Of a DNA stretch of 6,651 bases, positions 4,743-6,651 are shown in pieces. Below the pieces are notes generated by a model. That model saw only the letters and a program-made list of their open reading frames with translations, was not told the DNA's origin and did no database searches. The position numbers were made by a program, and so were the translations under genes. Source of the stretch: Candidatus Uhrbacteria bacterium (GTDB lineage: Bacteria > Patescibacteriota > Patescibacteriia > 2-12-FULL-60-25); assembly GCA_023246415.1 (NCBI GenBank), contig JAHFIK010000003.1:38061-44711 (forward strand), given 5' to 3'. Each line of letters begins with the position of its first letter. The first letter of the stretch is position 1.

Positions 4743-6651
4743 CTATCGGTCCTGAATGACCCCCTTCTTCTTTGCAAGCGTGTCATCTGGAAGCTCCGTT
4801 GTCAGTGCTGGCGACGTTCGCAACACGGACTCATTTAACGTGGAATCCACAAATTCAAGACGTGTTTCTCCGAGGAGATTCGCAAAACGACCGACGTCTG
4901 CCTCTGACGGCGAAATGGAGACATCGAACGAACTTAAGAGGTCGCCAACGCTTTCTGGCATCCGGTTGATCTGCCAGGTCACTAATTTTTTATCGACATC
5001 AAATCCAACATCTCCGGCGCCGACTTCTTTGACAGACCCAAAATTCACGCCATCCGGCAGGGTCGCACTCACGATGACGCGAGACAACTCATGGAGGGAC
5101 TTTGTGAGATGCCACTCAATCCGATACGTCGTCGACGTCCCAACGGTCGGCGGGAGCGGACCAGATCCGAGACGAATCCCCTCATCATTCGAATACCGCG
5201 CGGCCGCATCAATGAGCGCATCGCTGCGAAGACGGATCACGATGGGCGTTGTCTTTACGGTTCGATTCACTTTTGTATCGCCAACAGATGCCACGCGCGC
5301 CTCTACCGAAGCATTCAACGGAACATCATCCATCGGTGCAATCTGTGAACGGAGCGGGACCGAGAGCTCGATCGTTCCGGCCGCATTCGGCGCAAGCTCT
5401 TCAAATTCCTTCACCTGATCTTTCGTGTACGACACCGTGTTCCCAACGCGCGTGCCGGTTTGCGGATCCGTGAGTTGTGTCCAATCTGCAAGCGCAATTT
5501 CCTGCGTGCTGCTCGCCTGAACGCCCGCAAATCGCAATGTGAGAACAACGTTCTTCAACACCTCGTCGCTGGTATTCATGTATCCAATTGAAATCCGCTG
5601 CATATCCCCCGGATTCGCGGAACGATCATTCTGTGATCCATTAATCACGAGATCCACTTTCAGGTCACCTGCCAACACAGACACGCTGGCATCCGACGTC
5701 TGTGCGGAGGCAAAGGCGCCGTCTGCGGTCAGGACACCCGCTTCGGCATGAATTTTTCGATCACCATGCGCACTCAACGAAAACGCCCCGCGAATTGATA
5801 CGGTGCTCGAGGTCCCGCCCGCAAGCGTCCCAATCGGAACAGACACTTCTCCATTCTCGGCAACCGCCAACGTGCTTGAGGCGGGAATGAATCCATCCGG
5901 CAGTGTGACTTTTGCCACGATGCCCGACATCGAATCCGTTCCGTCATTTGTCACACGATACGATACCGTTAGCGCATCTCCGGGAATGACTTTTACCGGC
6001 GCGGTAATGACTCCGGAAAGGACACTCGTCGTGTACGCCACGTCTTTCGTCACAAGCGCCTCAAAATCACTGTTAAACGAGGCGGGCCGATACATCGCGA
6101 TGACCTGGACGGCGCTCTTTGTTCCGAGCGCACCGGTAAATCGTCCGGTCACTTTGATTGCGCCATGCGCTTCGATCTCCTGCGCACCGAGTCGAAATGT
6201 CATTGATTGCGGACTGTTTGACGCCGGTGCTTGATCGGCCGACCCGGCCGCTGTGGGCTGCGGAACGACATTCGTCACCACAAAATCCGAAGGGAAACTG
6301 ACACGAAATTCCGTCGTGGCAAGCGGCTCATGCGCCGTATTGAACCAATTAATAAAGTACGTCACCTCGCTGCCAATAGAAATTTCCTGCGGACCTTCGA
6401 CCTGAACCGAAATCCCCTGTCCATTGAATCCGGTCTTTCCAAACCAGACTAGTCCGCCCCACATTGCGAAGAGCGCAAGAATGATGACGGATAAAAACGA
6501 AACCAACAGAATCAGCCACGTCTGCCGATGTCCGCGCTCAAAGGTATTCATCCATTCCTTCGTTGGCTTTCCTTTATAGATCACCGAGAGCGACTCCGCG
6601 ACAATATCTTTCTTCTTTGTCTTCGCTGGTTCCGTTCCGCTTACGGATGGA
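4743..6651 (-). CDS. Membrane-anchored surface protein with DUF11-like repeats, partial at its 5' end
   Basis: Probable cell-envelope protein: a short basic cytoplasmic N-terminus, one transmembrane helix (WLILLVSFLSVIILALF and following, residues 23-49 counted from GTG 6584), then about 560 extracytoplasmic residues with no cysteine. Four beta-sandwich-like modules share a G....Y.[IV] strand and an LP-[DS]-G/F turn: GSEVTYFINW with FPSDF (71-101), GDALTVSYRV with LPDGF (202-232), GDMQRISIGY with LRFAG (326-354), and GTSTTYRIEW with LPDGV (482-512). This pattern is that of DUF11 / CARDB-like adhesive or structural repeats. GTG 6584 has GGAG 9 nt upstream, but the frame stays open with plausible Lys-rich protein (KTKKKDIVAESLS) for 22 more codons to the window edge, so the true start probably lies outside. 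There is no C-terminal sorting signal. Stop codon is TAG. Confidence 0.8.
   Translation of the reverse strand, partial: PSVSGTEPAKTKKKDIVAESLSVIYKGKPTKEWMNTFERGHRQTWLILLVSFLSVIILALFAMWGGLVWFGKTGFNGQGISVQVEGPQEISIGSEVTYFINWFNTAHEPLATTEFRVSFPSDFVVTNVVPQPTAAGSADQAPASNSPQSMTFRLGAQEIEAHGAIKVTGRFTGALGTKSAVQVIAMYRPASFNSDFEALVTKDVAYTTSVLSGVITAPVKVIPGDALTVSYRVTNDGTDSMSGIVAKVTLPDGFIPASSTLAVAENGEVSVPIGTLAGGTSSTVSIRGAFSLSAHGDRKIHAEAGVLTADGAFASAQTSDASVSVLAGDLKVDLVINGSQNDRSANPGDMQRISIGYMNTSDEVLKNVVLTLRFAGVQASSTQEIALADWTQLTDPQTGTRVGNTVSYTKDQVKEFEELAPNAAGTIELSVPLRSQIAPMDDVPLNASVEARVASVGDTKVNRTVKTTPIVIRLRSDALIDAAARYSNDEGIRLGSGPLPPTVGTSTTYRIEWHLTKSLHELSRVIVSATLPDGVNFGSVKEVGAGDVGFDVDKKLVTWQINRMPESVGDLLSSFDVSISPSEADVGRFANLLGETRLEFVDSTLNESVLRTSPALTTELPDDTLAKKKGVIQDR

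Noticed and set aside
5259..5268. Copy of the tRNA T-loop sequence GGTTCGATTC inside the surface-protein gene, as a possible attachment site
   Set aside because: Only 10 nt match, inside a conserved coding frame, and no integrase is present.

Overview
The window looks like a piece of a Patescibacteria (Candidate Phyla Radiation) chromosome. The evidence is a zinc-less bL32 that opens MGLPGHRRTSS, compact NusB and RNase III genes with no Shine-Dalgarno sequence, a single-pass surface protein built of repeated beta-sandwich-like modules with no cysteine, and intergenic hairpins made of repeated short words. The lineage call rests on recognition of these traits, not on a search. UGA is used as a normal stop, which argues against the recoded Gracilibacteria/Absconditabacteria.

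Left part, + strand (1-2030): a good promoter, then rpmF (bL32), nusB and rnc (RNase III), a housekeeping set for ribosome assembly, rRNA antitermination and rRNA processing. A 192-nt leader with self-complementary segments precedes rnc. After rnc come an ATTACGG word repeat, a tRNA-Arg(TCG) with encoded CCA, and a perfect 14-bp hairpin that can terminate transcription from both sides.

Middle part, - strand (2218-4640): three genes I cannot assign to a known family. Read in their own direction they are a 364-residue protein made of two diverged copies of one domain (each with an EGPWG...YDGE motif), a 116-residue protein, and a 201-residue protein whose N-terminus resembles that of the 116-residue one. 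They have Shine-Dalgarno sites, two convincing promoters (before the 364- and 201-residue genes) and a terminator between the 116- and 201-residue genes. They are richer in cysteine than the flanking genes. This is the accessory block and the best candidate for something undescribed, but nothing in it shows a function.

Right part, - strand (4743-6651): a long membrane-anchored surface protein with four DUF11-like repeats. Its reading frame is still open at the right edge, so its start probably lies outside the window. A 25-bp perfect dyad lies between this gene and the accessory block.
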